A stretch of DNA of 64,000 bases from Hyphomicrobium sp. (GCA_022843145.1 JALHOF010000014.1:1-64000), one strand, 5' to 3'. Counted from the first letter of the stretch, positions 41,298-52,120 are shown. Notes: generated by a model not told the origin, from the sequence alone. Made by a program: numbers and translations.

Positions 41298-42344
41298 ATG
41301 GAACATCCGGGTTTTTTCGATCGCGCCGGTCCGTTTCCGCTCGCCGAGGTTGCCCGCGCGGTCGGCGCGGAGTTGGCCCCCGGGGCCGATCCCGCGCTCG
41401 TCATTCGTGACGTTCGCCCCCTGTCGGAGGCGGGCACCGGTCATGTGTCCTTTCTCGATAACCGCAAGTACGCCCCGCAACTCGCGACCACCAAGGCCAG
41501 CGCTTGCCTGGTCCAGCCCGCCGTGTCGAACCTCGTGCCGGAAGGCACGGCTGGGCTCCTGACCCGTGCGCCGTACCGTGGATTTGCGCTGGCGCTGCAT
41601 CTCTTTTATCCGAAGGCTTCCTGGCCGCGCGTCGCCGGTGACGCCCGGTCCGGCCCGGTCGATCCGACGGCCGAGATCGAGGACGGCGCGATCATCGAGC
41701 CGGGCGCCATCGTCGGTCCGGAGGCGCGCATCGGCCGCGGCAGCCGTATTTCTGCTGGCGCCGTCGTGGGTTACCGGGTCGCGATTGGCCGGGATACCTA
41801 CATCGGTCCGCAGGCGACGATCGTGCACGCGCTGGTCGGCGACCGGGTCATCATCCATTCCGGCGTCCGCATCGGGCAGGACGGGTTCGGCTTTGCCATG
41901 GGGCGCGAGGGACACCTCAAAGTGCCACAGATCGGCCGCGTGATCGTCCAGGACGACGTCGAAATCGGTGCCAATTCCTGCGTCGATCGCGGCGCGCTTA
42001 AGGATACGATCATCGGTGAAGGCACGAAAATTGATAATCTGGTCCAGATCGGGCACAACGTCATCATTGGACGCCATTGCGTGATTGTTGCGCAGTGCGG
42101 CCTTTCAGGTTCGTCCGAACTCGGCGACTTCGTCGTGATGGGCGGGCAGGCGGGTCTGGTCGGCCACATCAAAGTCGGCGCGGGTGCCCAGATCGCGGGT
42201 GGTTCGCACGCCAAGGACGACGTGCCCGCAGGGGCCCGGATGGGCGGAACTCCAGCGCGCCCGTTTCGCGAGTGGGCGCGCGAGATCGCCGCGATCAGGC
42301 GTCTCGCCAGCCGCCAGCCTCCGGGCAGCGGCAGCGAGGAATAA
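41298..42344 (+). CDS. lpxD: UDP-3-O-acylglucosamine N-acyltransferase
   Basis: 348-residue left-handed beta-helix acyltransferase adding the second, N-linked hydroxyacyl chain in lipid A synthesis. An N-terminal uridine-binding domain (about residues 1-110, with FLDNRKYAP) is followed by hexapeptide repeats, DGFGFAMG and KVPQIGRVIVQDDVEIGANSCVDRGAL, with the catalytic His in LVQIGHNVIIG. Start of the lpxD-fabZ-lpxA-lpxI-lpxB run. Confidence 0.96.
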   Translation: MEHPGFFDRAGPFPLAEVARAVGAELAPGADPALVIRDVRPLSEAGTGHVSFLDNRKYAPQLATTKASACLVQPAVSNLVPEGTAGLLTRAPYRGFALALHLFYPKASWPRVAGDARSGPVDPTAEIEDGAIIEPGAIVGPEARIGRGSRISAGAVVGYRVAIGRDTYIGPQATIVHALVGDRVIIHSGVRIGQDGFGFAMGREGHLKVPQIGRVIVQDDVEIGANSCVDRGALKDTIIGEGTKIDNLVQIGHNVIIGRHCVIVAQCGLSGSSELGDFVVMGGQAGLVGHIKVGAGAQIAGGSHAKDDVPAGARMGGTPARPFREWAREIAAIRRLASRQPPGSGSEE

Positions 42345-42391
42345 TTCGACCGGCCGCCGGTGGGGCGTGATCGGGTGCAAGGGTGCATGGG

Positions 42392-42901
42392 ATGAAGGAT
42401 ATGGACGACGCAACCGTGAAGCCAGCTCTTGGCACCGCCGACATCATCCGGATGATGAAGCTTCTGCCACATCGCTATCCGTTTCTCATGGTCGACCGCA
42501 TGTACGACATGGACGGCGACGAGAGCTGCATCGGCGTGAAAAACGTGACCATCAACGAGCCGTTCTTCGGTGGCCACTTCCCGCAATTCCCGGTCATGCC
42601 GGGCGTGCTCATCATCGAGGGTCTGGCGCAAACGGCAGGTGCGCTCTGCGTATCGAGCCTGGGCGAGGACTACCGCGCGGAGCTCGTCTATTTCATGGGC
42701 ATCGATCGCGCCAAATTCCGGAAGCCGGTTCTCCCCGGTGACCAGCTCCACTACCATGTGAAGAAGATTCGGAACCGTGGCCGCGTCTGGCGCTTTTCTG
42801 GCGAGGCCAAGGTCAACGGCCAGGTCGTCGCCGAGGCGGAAATCAGTGCGATGCTTGCCGACACGGCGGAAGCACGCGCATTTGCGAGCAAGAATGGCTG
42901 A
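42392..42901 (+). CDS. fabZ: 3-hydroxyacyl-ACP dehydratase FabZ
   Basis: 169-residue hotdog-fold dehydratase of fatty acid elongation; it competes with lipid A synthesis for 3-hydroxyacyl-ACP. Catalytic H62 and E76 lie in [21 protein letters not shown]-like sequence (conserved core H-F-P[12 protein letters not shown]). The start could also be the GTG at 42383. The stop overlaps the lpxA start. Confidence 0.95.
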   Translation: MKDMDDATVKPALGTADIIRMMKLLPHRYPFLMVDRMYDMDGDESCIGVKNVTINEPFFGGHFPQFPVMPGVLIIEGLAQTAGALCVSSLGEDYRAELVYFMGIDRAKFRKPVLPGDQLHYHVKKIRNRGRVWRFSGEAKVNGQVVAEAEISAMLADTAEARAFASKNG

Positions 42902-43700
42902 TCATCACATTCACCCCTCCGCCATCGTGGAAGCGGGTGCGCGTCTCGGGGCAGGGGTCAAGATTGGACCCTATTCGATCGTCGGCGCGGATGTCACCCT
43001 GGGTGACGGCGTGGAGCTCATCAGCCATGCGGTCGTCGCCGGACGCACCACTATCGGCGCCCGCACCCGCATCTTTCCCTTCGCCTCCATCGGCCATCAG
43101 CCGCAGGATCTGAAGTTCAAGGGCGAGCCCTCGACGCTGTCGGTCGGCGCGGACTGCATCATCCGCGAAGGCGTCACCATGAACCCCGGCACCGAGGGCG
43201 GCGGCATGGTCACCACCATCGGCGATCGCTGCGCGTTTCTCGCCAACAGCCACGTCGGTCACGATTGCCGCGTCGGCAACAACGTCATTTTCTCCAATGG
43301 CGGATTGCTCGCCGGGCATTGCACGGTCGGCGATTTCGTCATCATCGGCGGTGGCGCCGGCATCATCCAGTTCGCGCGCATCGGCCCGCACGCGTTCGTC
43401 GGCGGCATGTCGGGTCTCGAGAACGATCTCATTCCCTACGGCATGGCGCTCGGCAACCGCGCCTATCTCTCGGGCCTCAACATTGTCGGCTTGCAGCGCC
43501 GCGGCTTTTCGCGCCAGGACATCCACGATCTGCGCCGCGCCTATCGGATGCTGTTTGCGCAGGAAGGCACCTTGGCCGAGCGGGCCGAGGACGTCGCGCA
43601 GAGCTTCAAGGATCATCCGATCGTGCTCGAAATCCTCGAGTTCATCCGCGCCGGCGGAAAACGCTCGCTATGCACGCCGCGCAACGCGGCCGAAGTCTAG
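42894..43700 (+). CDS. lpxA: UDP-N-acetylglucosamine O-acyltransferase
   Basis: 268-residue acyltransferase catalysing the first step of lipid A synthesis. Left-handed beta-helix repeats run from residue 5 to about 190, with the catalytic His in ANSHVGHDC and the family signature [12 protein letters not shown]. The helical C-terminal domain has [15 protein letters not shown]. The ATG overlaps the fabZ stop by 8 bases, and lpxI begins 5 bp after its stop. Confidence 0.96.
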   Translation: MADHHIHPSAIVEAGARLGAGVKIGPYSIVGADVTLGDGVELISHAVVAGRTTIGARTRIFPFASIGHQPQDLKFKGEPSTLSVGADCIIREGVTMNPGTEGGGMVTTIGDRCAFLANSHVGHDCRVGNNVIFSNGGLLAGHCTVGDFVIIGGGAGIIQFARIGPHAFVGGMSGLENDLIPYGMALGNRAYLSGLNIVGLQRRGFSRQDIHDLRRAYRMLFAQEGTLAERAEDVAQSFKDHPIVLEILEFIRAGGKRSLCTPRNAAEV

Positions 43701-43705
43701 GCCTC

Positions 43706-45052
43706 ATGCCGAGTTCCGCACGCCGCATCGGAATTCTGGCCGGCGGCGGCAGTATCCCTCGGGAAATCGCCGATAGCGTCGCCGCGCGCGGTGAGGCGGT
43801 CTTTGTCGTCGCGCTGGCGGGCGAGGCCGATGCCACTTTCGCGCCGCATCCCACAGCCGAAGTCAACTTGGGCAAAATCGGCCGGATGTTGTCGCTGTTC
43901 CGATCCCGCGGCACGACCGACATCGTCATCGTCGGCCGGGTGACGCGGCCCGATCTCGCAAAGGTCCGCCCCGATCTCGGGTTGATCACGGCGCTACCGT
44001 CGATCTGGCGCATCCTGCGTGCCGGCGGTGACGATGCGGTCCTGCGCGAAGTGATCCGCTTCTTCGAGAGCAAGGGTTTGCGCGTCGTCGGCCCTTCGGA
44101 CGTCGCGCCGGAGCTGATCGTCGGGCTTGGCGGATTGGGCACACTCCGGCCCGATCCGTCCGACGCAGCCGACATCGCACTCGGTCTCGATATTGTGGCG
44201 CAGCTCGGGGCCCTCGACATTGGCCAAGGGGTCGTCGTGTCGGGCGGACAGATCGCCGCCATCGAGGGCGTGGAGGGGACCGACCGGATGTTGCAGCGGG
44301 TCGCCGCGCTGCGCCGTGCCGATACGAACAATCGAGATGGCTCGCTTGGCTCCACAAAGGGACACCGAGGCGTGCTGATCAAGCGGCCGAAACCCGGGCA
44401 GGAGCTGCGGATCGACTTGCCAGCCATCGGTCCCGATACGGTGACAGCGGCGGCGGCGGCCGGGCTCAAGGGCATAGCGGTGCTCGAAGGACGGACGATC
44501 GCTGCGCAGCGCGCGGAACTCGTCCGTCGCGCCGATGAACTGCGGCTGTTCGTCGAGGGTCTGCCGGAGCCCGTTCAATCAGCGACCTTGCGCGGTGCGC
44601 CGATGCCGCCCGGCGTTGCAGTGTCGCTGGTTTGCGGCAAGAAACTCTCGCAGGAAGCCGAGGCCAGCGCCATCAAGGGCGTCCGCGTCGTGGCCGCGCT
44701 CGCACCATTCGGCGTTGGTCGAGCGGCCGTCGTCGTGCGCCGTCATGTTCTGGCGGTGGAGGCCGCCGAAGGCAGTCTCGCACTTCTCGATCGCGTCGTG
44801 GCCTTGCGCCAGTGGGGCGAGAGTAAACGCAAGCGCCGCGGCGTGGCGGTGATGCGCACTGGCGCGGGAACTGGCGTGGGTGCAATCGAAGCCGCCGCGC
44901 GTGCGGGCCTCGAAGGTGTGGTGTTCGTCGCGCCTGCGGGGCATTCTATGGAGCCGGCCGCAACCCTGTCGGACGCGTGCGGCGCCGCATCGCGCCTCGG
45001 CTTGTTTCTGGCGACGGCTGCCCTCGAAGTCCGGGAGCCACATCATGCCTGA
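43706..45052 (+). CDS. lpxI: UDP-2,3-diacylglucosamine pyrophosphatase LpxI with degenerate second C-terminal domain
   Basis: 448-residue protein whose first about 285 residues are a normal LpxI (DUF1009), the enzyme that replaces LpxH in alphaproteobacteria and makes lipid X. Seen: RIGILAGGGSIPREIA at the N-terminus and the C-terminal domain with VVVSGGQIAAIEGVEGTD, RGVLIKRPKPGQELRIDLP (Asp237 in RIDLP) and GPDTV. Residues about 335-445 look like a second copy of that C-terminal domain (AVVVRRHVLAVEAAEGS, RRGVAVM, AARAGLEGVVF, SRLGLFL), but the RPKPGQ and RIDLP motifs are lost. LpxI is normally about 280 residues. The stop overlaps lpxB. Confidence 0.92.
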   Translation: MPSSARRIGILAGGGSIPREIADSVAARGEAVFVVALAGEADATFAPHPTAEVNLGKIGRMLSLFRSRGTTDIVIVGRVTRPDLAKVRPDLGLITALPSIWRILRAGGDDAVLREVIRFFESKGLRVVGPSDVAPELIVGLGGLGTLRPDPSDAADIALGLDIVAQLGALDIGQGVVVSGGQIAAIEGVEGTDRMLQRVAALRRADTNNRDGSLGSTKGHRGVLIKRPKPGQELRIDLPAIGPDTVTAAAAAGLKGIAVLEGRTIAAQRAELVRRADELRLFVEGLPEPVQSATLRGAPMPPGVAVSLVCGKKLSQEAEASAIKGVRVVAALAPFGVGRAAVVVRRHVLAVEAAEGSLALLDRVVALRQWGESKRKRRGVAVMRTGAGTGVGAIEAAARAGLEGVVFVAPAGHSMEPAATLSDACGAASRLGLFLATAALEVREPHHA

Positions 45053-46292
45053 CCGCAACGTCCGCGACAGAACGGGCCGGCACGCCCCCGCGACGACCCT
45101 GATCGTCAGCCATCGTCCGGAGGAATACCGGCTTTTCGTGGTCGCGGGCGAGCACTCGGGCGATGCGCTCGGGGCCAAGCTGATGGCTACGCTCAATTCC
45201 CGGCACAAGGGCCGCATCCGCTATCTCGGCGTCGGCGGCGAGGGCATGGAGAAGCAAGGGCTGATCTCGCAGTTTCCTATCGCCGACGTCGCCGTGATGG
45301 GATTGTCGGCGATCCTCCCGCGCCTGCCGCGCATCGTCAGCCGCGTCTACCGCACCGTCGATGCCGCCATCGCTGCCGAGCCGAACGCCGTCATCATCAT
45401 CGACAGCCCCGAATTCACCCATCCTATAGCCAAGCGCATCCGCCGCCGCCGCCCCGACATCCCCATCATCGACTACGTGTCGCCGACCGTGTGGGCGTGG
45501 CGGCCGGGCCGCGCGCGCAAGATGCGGCGCTATATCGACCATGTTCTGGCGCTGCTGCCGTTCGAGCCAGAGACGCACGATCGGCTCGGCGGCCCGCCGT
45601 GCACGTATGTGGGCCATCCGCTCATCGAGCGGCGCGACTGGCTCGCAAGCCTCGATCCGACGCCGCTGTCGGCACTCCTTGGTCTCGATCCGTCGAAGCC
45701 GGTGGTCGTCGTGCTGCCCGGCAGCCGCCGCTCGGAGGTCGCGCGGCTGATGGAGCCGTTCGGCGAAGCGATCCGGCTTCTGGGCCGCGACGGCAAGCGT
45801 TTGCCCGAGGTGATTATTCCGACCGTCGCATCCGTGCGCGATCTGGTGGAGGCGGGCGCAAGCCGCTGGCCTTTCAAACCGCATTTCGTCGAAAACGAGG
45901 AAGACAAGTTTAGGGCCTTCAAGCTCGCCCGCGCCGCGCTTGCCGCGTCCGGTACGGTTACGCTTGAACTCGCGATGGCCGGCACGCCCGCAGTCGTCGC
46001 CTACAAGGTCGATGGCCTCGCGCGGCATCTGCGCTTCATGGTCAACGTGCCGTCGATCGTGCTGGCGAATCTCGCGGCTGGCGAAACGATCTATCCGGAG
46101 TTCATCCAGGAAGACTGCACCGCCGAGAAGCTCGTCGTGGCCCTCGAGCCGCTGATGACTGATAGCGCCGAACGCCGGCAGCAACTCGATGCGCTCTCAC
46201 GGCTGCCCGCGCGCATGGCGCTCGATCAGGGTACACCGAGTGAAGCCGCCGCCGACATCGTCATGCGCTACGCCGCCGGCGGGCGCGGGTAG
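45045..46292 (+). CDS. lpxB: Lipid-A-disaccharide synthase
   Basis: 415-residue GT-B glycosyltransferase (family GT19) that condenses lipid X with UDP-2,3-diacylglucosamine. Seen: FVVAGEHSGDALGAKLM, the IDSPEFTHPIAKRIR and YVSPTVWAWRPGRARKM regions, VLPGSRRSEVARLM and ASGTVTLELAMAGTPAVVAYK. About 25 residues before the core are unconserved. Last gene of the forward array; it converges on gltA. Confidence 0.96.
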   Translation: MPDRNVRDRTGRHAPATTLIVSHRPEEYRLFVVAGEHSGDALGAKLMATLNSRHKGRIRYLGVGGEGMEKQGLISQFPIADVAVMGLSAILPRLPRIVSRVYRTVDAAIAAEPNAVIIIDSPEFTHPIAKRIRRRRPDIPIIDYVSPTVWAWRPGRARKMRRYIDHVLALLPFEPETHDRLGGPPCTYVGHPLIERRDWLASLDPTPLSALLGLDPSKPVVVVLPGSRRSEVARLMEPFGEAIRLLGRDGKRLPEVIIPTVASVRDLVEAGASRWPFKPHFVENEEDKFRAFKLARAALAASGTVTLELAMAGTPAVVAYKVDGLARHLRFMVNVPSIVLANLAAGETIYPEFIQEDCTAEKLVVALEPLMTDSAERRQQLDALSRLPARMALDQGTPSEAAADIVMRYAAGGRG

Positions 46293-46360
46293 ATCACCCG
46301 GCCGCAAAGCGCGCGCACGCCCGCCGGTTGCTTCCGCGTGCCGATGGTGAGACCAAATGC

Positions 46361-46394
46361 AAAAGCCCCGCGGCGATTGCGTCGCCGCAGGGCT
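46361..46394 (-). terminator. Terminator of gltA (between lpxB and gltA)
   Basis: 13-bp inverted repeat AGCCCcGCGGCGA / TCGCCGCaGGGCT with a short loop. Read on the reverse strand, the hairpin is followed by TTTT, so it suits the end of gltA; the stem alone may also slow forward read-through from lpxB. Confidence 0.75.
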
Positions 46395-46434
46395 GGTACA
46401 AGTCGCAGCGAACTTAGGAGCGATCTCGATCAGA

Positions 46435-47763
46435 TCAACTGCGGCGGTCGACCGGAACGAAATCGCGCTCCGATGGTCCGATGTAGAGCTGCCGCGGACG
46501 GCCGATGCGCTGCTCGGGATCCTCGATCATTTCACGCCATTGCGCGATCCAGCCGACGGTCCTGGCGACGGCAAACAGCACGGTGAACATTTCGACTGGG
46601 AAGCCCAACGCGCGCAGCGTGATGCCCGAATAGAAGTCGATATTGGGATAGAGCTTCTTCTCGACGAAGTATTCGTCCTGTAACGCGATCCGCTCGAGCT
46701 CGATTGCCACCTTCAGCAGCGGATCGTCCTTGAGGCCGAGCGTGTTCAGCACCTCGTGGCAAGTCTTCTGCATCACCTTGGCGCGTGGATCGTAGTTCTT
46801 GTAGACGCGATGGCCGAAGCCCATCAGCCGGAAGCCCGACGTCTTGTCCTTGGCGCGTTTGACGTATTCCGGCACCTTGTCGACCGTGCCGATCTCCTTG
46901 AGCATGGTTAGGGCCGCTTCGTTGGCGCCGCCGTGTGCGGGCCCCCACAAGCAGGCGATGCCGGCGGCGATGCAGGCGAATGGGTTGGCGCCCGACGAGC
47001 CGGCCAGGCGAACGGTCGAGGTCGAGGCGTTCTGCTCGTGATCGGCATGCAGGATGAAGATGCGGTCGAGCGCTTTCGACAGCACGGGGTTGACGACATA
47101 CGGCTCGCACGGCACCGCGAAGCACATCTGCAGGAAGTTCGATGCGTAGTCGACGTCGTTCCGCGGATAGATGAAAGGCTGGCCGATCGAATACTTGTAG
47201 GCCATCGACGCGATCGTCGGCATCTTGGCGATCATGCGGTTGGCGGCGATGGTCCGCTGCACCGGATCGTTGATGTCAGTCGAGTCGTGATAAAAAGCCG
47301 ACAGCGCTCCAACTACGCCGACCATGACCGCCATCGGATGCGCGTCACGGCGGAAACCGGTGAAGAATCGCGTCATCTGCTCGTGCACCATCGTGTGGCG
47401 CGTGATGTGGCTGTCGAAGCGGCGGAACTCGTCTTTTGTCGGAAGCTCGCCGTTGAGCAGCAGGTAGCAGACCTCGAGGAAATTCGAATTCTCGGCGAGT
47501 TGGTCGATCGGATAGCCGCGATAGAGAAGCTGGCCCTTGTCGCCGTCGATGAACGTGATCTTCGAAGAGCAGTTCGCCGTCGAGGTAAAGCCCGGATCGT
47601 AGGTAAAGCAGCCCGTCGCGGCGTAGAGCTTGCTGACGTCGATCACGTCCGGCCCGGTCGTGCCCGAGCGAACGGGCATCTGAACGCTCTTGCCGTCGAG
47701 CGTCATCGTGGCGGGTCCGGTCTGGTTTGCGGAGCCCTTCTGATTCGGGTCGTGCTGATTCAT
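46435..47763 (-). CDS. gltA: Citrate synthase
   Basis: 442-residue type II (hexameric, Gram-negative type) citrate synthase, first enzyme of the citric acid cycle. Catalytic regions are seen: the His in [10 protein letters not shown], the His in [14 protein letters not shown] and the Asp in YPNIDFYSG. The ATG at 47763 (MNQHDPNQ) is used instead of a start 37 codons upstream. It is transcribed towards lpxB and ends at its own terminator. Confidence 0.97.
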   Translation of the reverse strand: MNQHDPNQKGSANQTGPATMTLDGKSVQMPVRSGTTGPDVIDVSKLYAATGCFTYDPGFTSTANCSSKITFIDGDKGQLLYRGYPIDQLAENSNFLEVCYLLLNGELPTKDEFRRFDSHITRHTMVHEQMTRFFTGFRRDAHPMAVMVGVVGALSAFYHDSTDINDPVQRTIAANRMIAKMPTIASMAYKYSIGQPFIYPRNDVDYASNFLQMCFAVPCEPYVVNPVLSKALDRIFILHADHEQNASTSTVRLAGSSGANPFACIAAGIACLWGPAHGGANEAALTMLKEIGTVDKVPEYVKRAKDKTSGFRLMGFGHRVYKNYDPRAKVMQKTCHEVLNTLGLKDDPLLKVAIELERIALQDEYFVEKKLYPNIDFYSGITLRALGFPVEMFTVLFAVARTVGWIAQWREMIEDPEQRIGRPRQLYIGPSERDFVPVDRRS

Positions 47764-47936
47764 GGTCGCGTCCTCTGGCGGGGAGGTGAACGTCGTACTG
47801 TCGCGAGCGTGTGTTCTCGGACGAGGCAGTTTGCTGCGCTGCACACAAATTGCTGCAAAGCCGTCGTACTCCACATTTCAGACTGCGGCAATATGGCCTT
47901 GGCAGGGGGGCACTCCAGACGCGAAGCAGGCATGCG

Positions 47937-49394
47937 TCAAGCGGCCTGATCGCGCAGTCGGGCCATTGCCTCGACGCGCCCGATGTCAGCCATGACGTCG
48001 AATACAGGCGGTGAAACCGCACGCCCAGTGAGTGCGGCCCGCAGAGGTTGCGCCACCTTTCCGAGCTTCAAGTTCCCCGCTTCCGCGTAACCGCGCACGG
48101 CTGCCTCGAGTTCCGCCGCGGTCCACGTTCCGACAGCTTCCAGCCGCGGCACCAGCCCGGCGATGGTGGCGCGCGCACCGGCGTCCAGCAACGCCTTGGC
48201 CTTGTCGTCGAGCTGCAACGGCCGAGACGCGAACAGATATTGGGCGCCGTCGATGAGCTCGAGCAGCGTCTTCGCGCGCTCCTTGAGACCCGGCATCGCG
48301 GCTATGAGCTTGTCGCGGCCGCCTGCCGCGAGCTTGTCCGCCATCGCCGCCCCGTGCTCGATCTCAGGCAGGATGTCCTCGATGCGGCGGACGAGTTCGG
48401 TATCGGATGTCGTGCGGATGTAGTGACCGTTGAGATCGGTCAGCTTGGCGTAGTCGAAGCGGGACGGGCTCTTGCCTATTCCATCGAGGCCGAACCAGGC
48501 GACGAGTTGTTCCGTCGATATGACTTCGTCGTTGCCGTGGGCCCAGCCGAGCCGTACCAGGTAATTGCGCAGCGCCGCCGGCAGATAGCCCATCGCGCGG
48601 TATGCCTCCACGCCGAGCGCGCCGTGCCGCTTCGATAGCTTCGCGCCGTCCGGTCCGTGGATCAATGGGACGTGCGCGAACTCAGGTACCGCCCAGTCCA
48701 TCGCCTGGTAGATCTGCGTCTGCCGCGCGGCATTTGTCAGATGATCCACGCCACGGATGATGTGCGTGACGCCCATGTCGTGGTCGTCGACGACGACGGC
48801 GAGATTATAGGTCGGGTTTCCGTCCGAGCGGACGATGATGAGGTCGTCGAGGTCCTTGTTGGGAAACGTCACCGTGCCCTGCACGTGATCGGTGACGACG
48901 GTCTCGCCCGTGCGCGGCGACTTCAGGCGGATCGCCGGCTTGACGCCTGCCGGCGCCTCGCCTTGTGCGCGATCGCGCCAAGGGCTCTCGAAGATCTGCG
49001 CGCGGCCCTCCGATTTCGCGGCCTCGCGCGCCGCTTCGATTTCGCTCGGCGGGCTATAGCAACGGTAGGCGCGGCCCCGCGCCAGCATTTCGTCGGCGAC
49101 CGCGCGATGGCGTTCAGCGCGCGCATACTGCGAAACCGGCTCGCCATCCCAGTCGAGACCCAGCCACTTGAGGCCGTCGAGGATCGCCGCCACCGCGGCC
49201 TCGCTGTTGCGTTCGCGATCGGTGTCTTCGATCCGTAGCAAGAACGTGCCGCCGGAGTGCTTTGCGAAGAGCCAATTGAAAAGAGCCGTGCGCGCGCCGC
49301 CGATATGCAGATAGCCGGTCGGCGAGGGTGCGAACCGGACGACGGGTTTACGGCCGCTTTGGCCCGCGGACGCGGGCGCCGGAATTTCGGTCAT
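47937..49394 (-). CDS. gltX: Glutamyl-tRNA synthetase
   Basis: 485-residue class I synthetase charging tRNA-Glu; alphaproteobacterial versions often also charge tRNA-Gln for later transamidation. HIGH-type motif in [19 protein letters not shown], and KMSKS-type motif KLSKRHGA. The ATG at 49394 follows AGAGAC; ATGs further upstream give unconserved extensions. Located 173 bp upstream of gltA in the same direction, with comEC divergent. Confidence 0.95.
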   Translation of the reverse strand: MTEIPAPASAGQSGRKPVVRFAPSPTGYLHIGGARTALFNWLFAKHSGGTFLLRIEDTDRERNSEAAVAAILDGLKWLGLDWDGEPVSQYARAERHRAVADEMLARGRAYRCYSPPSEIEAAREAAKSEGRAQIFESPWRDRAQGEAPAGVKPAIRLKSPRTGETVVTDHVQGTVTFPNKDLDDLIIVRSDGNPTYNLAVVVDDHDMGVTHIIRGVDHLTNAARQTQIYQAMDWAVPEFAHVPLIHGPDGAKLSKRHGALGVEAYRAMGYLPAALRNYLVRLGWAHGNDEVISTEQLVAWFGLDGIGKSPSRFDYAKLTDLNGHYIRTTSDTELVRRIEDILPEIEHGAAMADKLAAGGRDKLIAAMPGLKERAKTLLELIDGAQYLFASRPLQLDDKAKALLDAGARATIAGLVPRLEAVGTWTAAELEAAVRGYAEAGNLKLGKVAQPLRAALTGRAVSPPVFDVMADIGRVEAMARLRDQAA

Positions 49395-49543
49395 GTCTCT
49401 ATCGATCATTTGGTGAGGGGAAGGGTTCGCATGTAGCATGCCGGCTCGGCGCTGTCTTCGAAATGCGCGTCGGCGGCGGCTGCGGCCGATAGAATTCGAG
49501 TGCGAGGACCATGGTCACGACGGCCTGCGGGGGAACGTAAGAC

Positions 49544-52120
49544 GTGGTCGACGCGTCGGCGGGATCAGCTCAAGACGGGGGATGGCTGCTGCGCCGGTCG
49601 TCCGCGGCGGCGCGCTTGCGTCCGGGCTGCTTCAGCGTCGCGGCGTGGCTCGAGCACGAGCGTCCGCAGTGGTTCAATTGGCTGCCGGTTGCACTCGGGT
49701 GCGGGATCGCTGTCTATTTCGCCCTGCCGGCTGAGCCCCCACTCTGGACCGCGTTGGCGCCGGTGCCGGTCGCTCTGCTGCTGTGGATCTTGGCGCGGCG
49801 CGGCAGCCTGGCGGCTATGCTGCTCGGGCTTGTTTTGGCGGCGTGCCTCGGCCTTGCGCTGGCCAAGCTGCGTAGCGACAGCGCCGCTGCGCCGGTCCTC
49901 GAGAAACGGATGGGGCCTGTTGAGGTTCGCGGATTCGTCGAACTGGTCGAACCGCGCGAGACCCGTGGCGAGCGGCTGACGATCCGCGTCACGGCGATCG
50001 ACGGGGTTGCCGCGGACCGAACGCCGCGCCGCGTCCGCATCCGTGCCATGAACAAGCCGGCGGACGGGGTCGTCCTGAAGCCGGGAATGGCGATCCGCGT
50101 CAAGGCGCATCTGGCGCCGCCGTCCGCGCCGGTGCTGCCCGGCGGATACGACTTTGCGCGCGGCGCGTATTTCCAAGGTCTCGGTGCGATCGGCTACGCC
50201 ATGTCGCGCGCCGAGATCGACGCCTCTGCGGGCCCACCGCCCGGCGGAATCCATTGGCAGGCTGCGATCGCCCGGCTGCGGCAGGATATTTCCGCGCGCG
50301 TGACACATGCCTTGCCGGGACAGACGGGCGCCATTGCAACGGCGCTCATCTCCGGCGAGCGCGGCGCGATCTCGGCTGCGACGAATGACGCCTACCGCGA
50401 CTCGGGCCTTTATCACGTGTTGTCGATTTCGGGCCTACACATGGCGATCATGGGTGGTGCCGTGTTCTTTGCGGTTCGCATCCTGTTGGCGTTCTTTCCG
50501 GCGATTGCGCTCAACTATCCCGTGAAAAAGTGGGCGGCCGCAACGGCTATCCTGGCTTCGCTCGGATACCTCGCAATCTCCGGGGCGGCGTTCGCGACCG
50601 TCCGCTCGGCCGTGACCATCACCATCATGTTCATCGCCGTTCTTCTCGACCGTCCCGCGATCGCGATGCGAAACGTTGCATTGTCCGCTTTGCTCATTCT
50701 CCTGGTTTGGCCCGAGAGCTTGAACGACGTCGGGTTCCAGATGTCATTTGCCGCGGTGGTTGCACTCGTCGCCTGCTACGAGGCCTTGCGCAGAACCCTG
50801 CTCGGGCGCGCGCGCTGGCCCGAGTCCGCGTTGGCGAAGCTCGGTCTGTTCGCTGGTGGCATCGTCGTCTCGACCCTCATTGCAAGCGTCGCCGTCGCCC
50901 CGTTCGGCGCCTACTACTTTCACAAGGGCCAGCAACTCGCGATCATCGCCAACGTCGTGGCAACGCCGGTCATCAATCTCGTGATCATGCCGGCCGCACT
51001 TGCGGCACTGGTCTTGATGCCATTCGGTCTCGAAGCACTGGCGCTCGCGCCGATGGGGTTCGGCATCGATCTGACCACACGCGTTGCGGAATGGGTGGCG
51101 CAGCTTCCAGGTGCCGCCACGCGCATCCCAGCGATTTCCCCGCTCTCGTTCGCGACGATGATCACCGGCGGGCTATGGCTGTTGCTGTGGCGCGAACGCC
51201 CGCGCTGGATCGGGTTCGTGGTCATTGCGGCGGGGCTCGCGATGGCGCCCCTGACGCCGCATCCCGATATCCTGGTCGGCCGCGACGGGCACCTCGTCGC
51301 CGCGCGCAACCAGGACGGACGCCTGATGGCGATGGCCGCGCCTCAATCTGCGTTCGAACTGTCACGATGGCTCGAGCACGACGGCGATGCCCGACCGGTC
51401 AAGGACGCTGCGGTTGCAAACGGGTTTTCGTGTGATGCGTCCGGATGTCTGACGCGGGTACGCGGCTACACTCTCGCCATGCCACGTCATCCGTCGGCCA
51501 TCGCCGACGACTGCGCTCGCGCCGACATCGTCCTATTGACGGTGCCGAAGCCCAAGGGGTGTACGCGGCCCCTTGTCGTGATCGACTTTTTCGCACTTCG
51601 GGCGCAAGGCACGCACGCAATCTTTTTCCAGGGTTCGAAGCCCGGGGCTCTGGCTACAGCGGCGCCGATGGACGCAGTCACTGGACCCATGTCCGACCCG
51701 ACCGCCTCTGACAGCACGTCGGATCAATCCGCGACAGGCCGCAAGCCAAGCAACGGGACTGTGCCAAATCCACGATCGGCTCCCATTCGCATCGCAACCG
51801 TCGCGTCGGACCGCGGCGACCGTCCGTGGTCGCGTCTCCCGTGGTGGGCTCAGCCGGGCGGCGGTTCGAACCAGACCGGCCGCGGCGCTGATCGGGCGGG
51901 CGAGACGGAACGCGATCTTGCATCTCGCACGGACGCGGGCCGGATAAGCGCGGGCGATCCGTACAACTCCAGCGGCTCTAACGCACCGGCGCGTGTTGTC
52001 TCGCGGCTCTGGGCCTTCGCAGCATCACCTGAGTTTCTCGCCTCGCAGCAGATCCCGCGTGCAGAAGCTGACGTCGAAGAAGCCCTCAAGGATCCGAGTT
52101 TCTATGATGAACGCTGGTGA
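49544..52120 (+). CDS. comEC: ComEC/Rec2 family competence protein
   Basis: 858-residue membrane protein homologous to the DNA-translocating channel of natural transformation. An N-terminal DUF4131/OB region is followed by the competence domain with YRDSGLYHVLSISGLHMAIMGGAVFF and many helices. A region resembling a beta-lactamase-like remnant (GHLVAARNQDG) lacks metal-binding HxHxDH, as in other alphaproteobacterial homologues. The last 170 residues are Ser/Gly/Arg-rich and look disordered. The start is a GTG with a weak context. Divergent from gltX and convergent with lexA. Confidence 0.9.
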   Translation: MVDASAGSAQDGGWLLRRSSAAARLRPGCFSVAAWLEHERPQWFNWLPVALGCGIAVYFALPAEPPLWTALAPVPVALLLWILARRGSLAAMLLGLVLAACLGLALAKLRSDSAAAPVLEKRMGPVEVRGFVELVEPRETRGERLTIRVTAIDGVAADRTPRRVRIRAMNKPADGVVLKPGMAIRVKAHLAPPSAPVLPGGYDFARGAYFQGLGAIGYAMSRAEIDASAGPPPGGIHWQAAIARLRQDISARVTHALPGQTGAIATALISGERGAISAATNDAYRDSGLYHVLSISGLHMAIMGGAVFFAVRILLAFFPAIALNYPVKKWAAATAILASLGYLAISGAAFATVRSAVTITIMFIAVLLDRPAIAMRNVALSALLILLVWPESLNDVGFQMSFAAVVALVACYEALRRTLLGRARWPESALAKLGLFAGGIVVSTLIASVAVAPFGAYYFHKGQQLAIIANVVATPVINLVIMPAALAALVLMPFGLEALALAPMGFGIDLTTRVAEWVAQLPGAATRIPAISPLSFATMITGGLWLLLWRERPRWIGFVVIAAGLAMAPLTPHPDILVGRDGHLVAARNQDGRLMAMAAPQSAFELSRWLEHDGDARPVKDAAVANGFSCDASGCLTRVRGYTLAMPRHPSAIADDCARADIVLLTVPKPKGCTRPLVVIDFFALRAQGTHAIFFQGSKPGALATAAPMDAVTGPMSDPTASDSTSDQSATGRKPSNGTVPNPRSAPIRIATVASDRGDRPWSRLPWWAQPGGGSNQTGRGADRAGETERDLASRTDAGRISAGDPYNSSGSNAPARVVSRLWAFAASPEFLASQQIPRAEADVEEALKDPSFYDERW

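Noticed and set aside
40524-42077. Reverse-strand frame of 517 codons across bamA and lpxD
   Set aside because: It spans two genes and a terminator on the opposite strand; shadow of GC-rich codons.
49544-52120. Metallo-beta-lactamase domain in ComEC
   Set aside because: No HxHxDH motif is found in the C-terminal region; only a degenerate remnant is possible.
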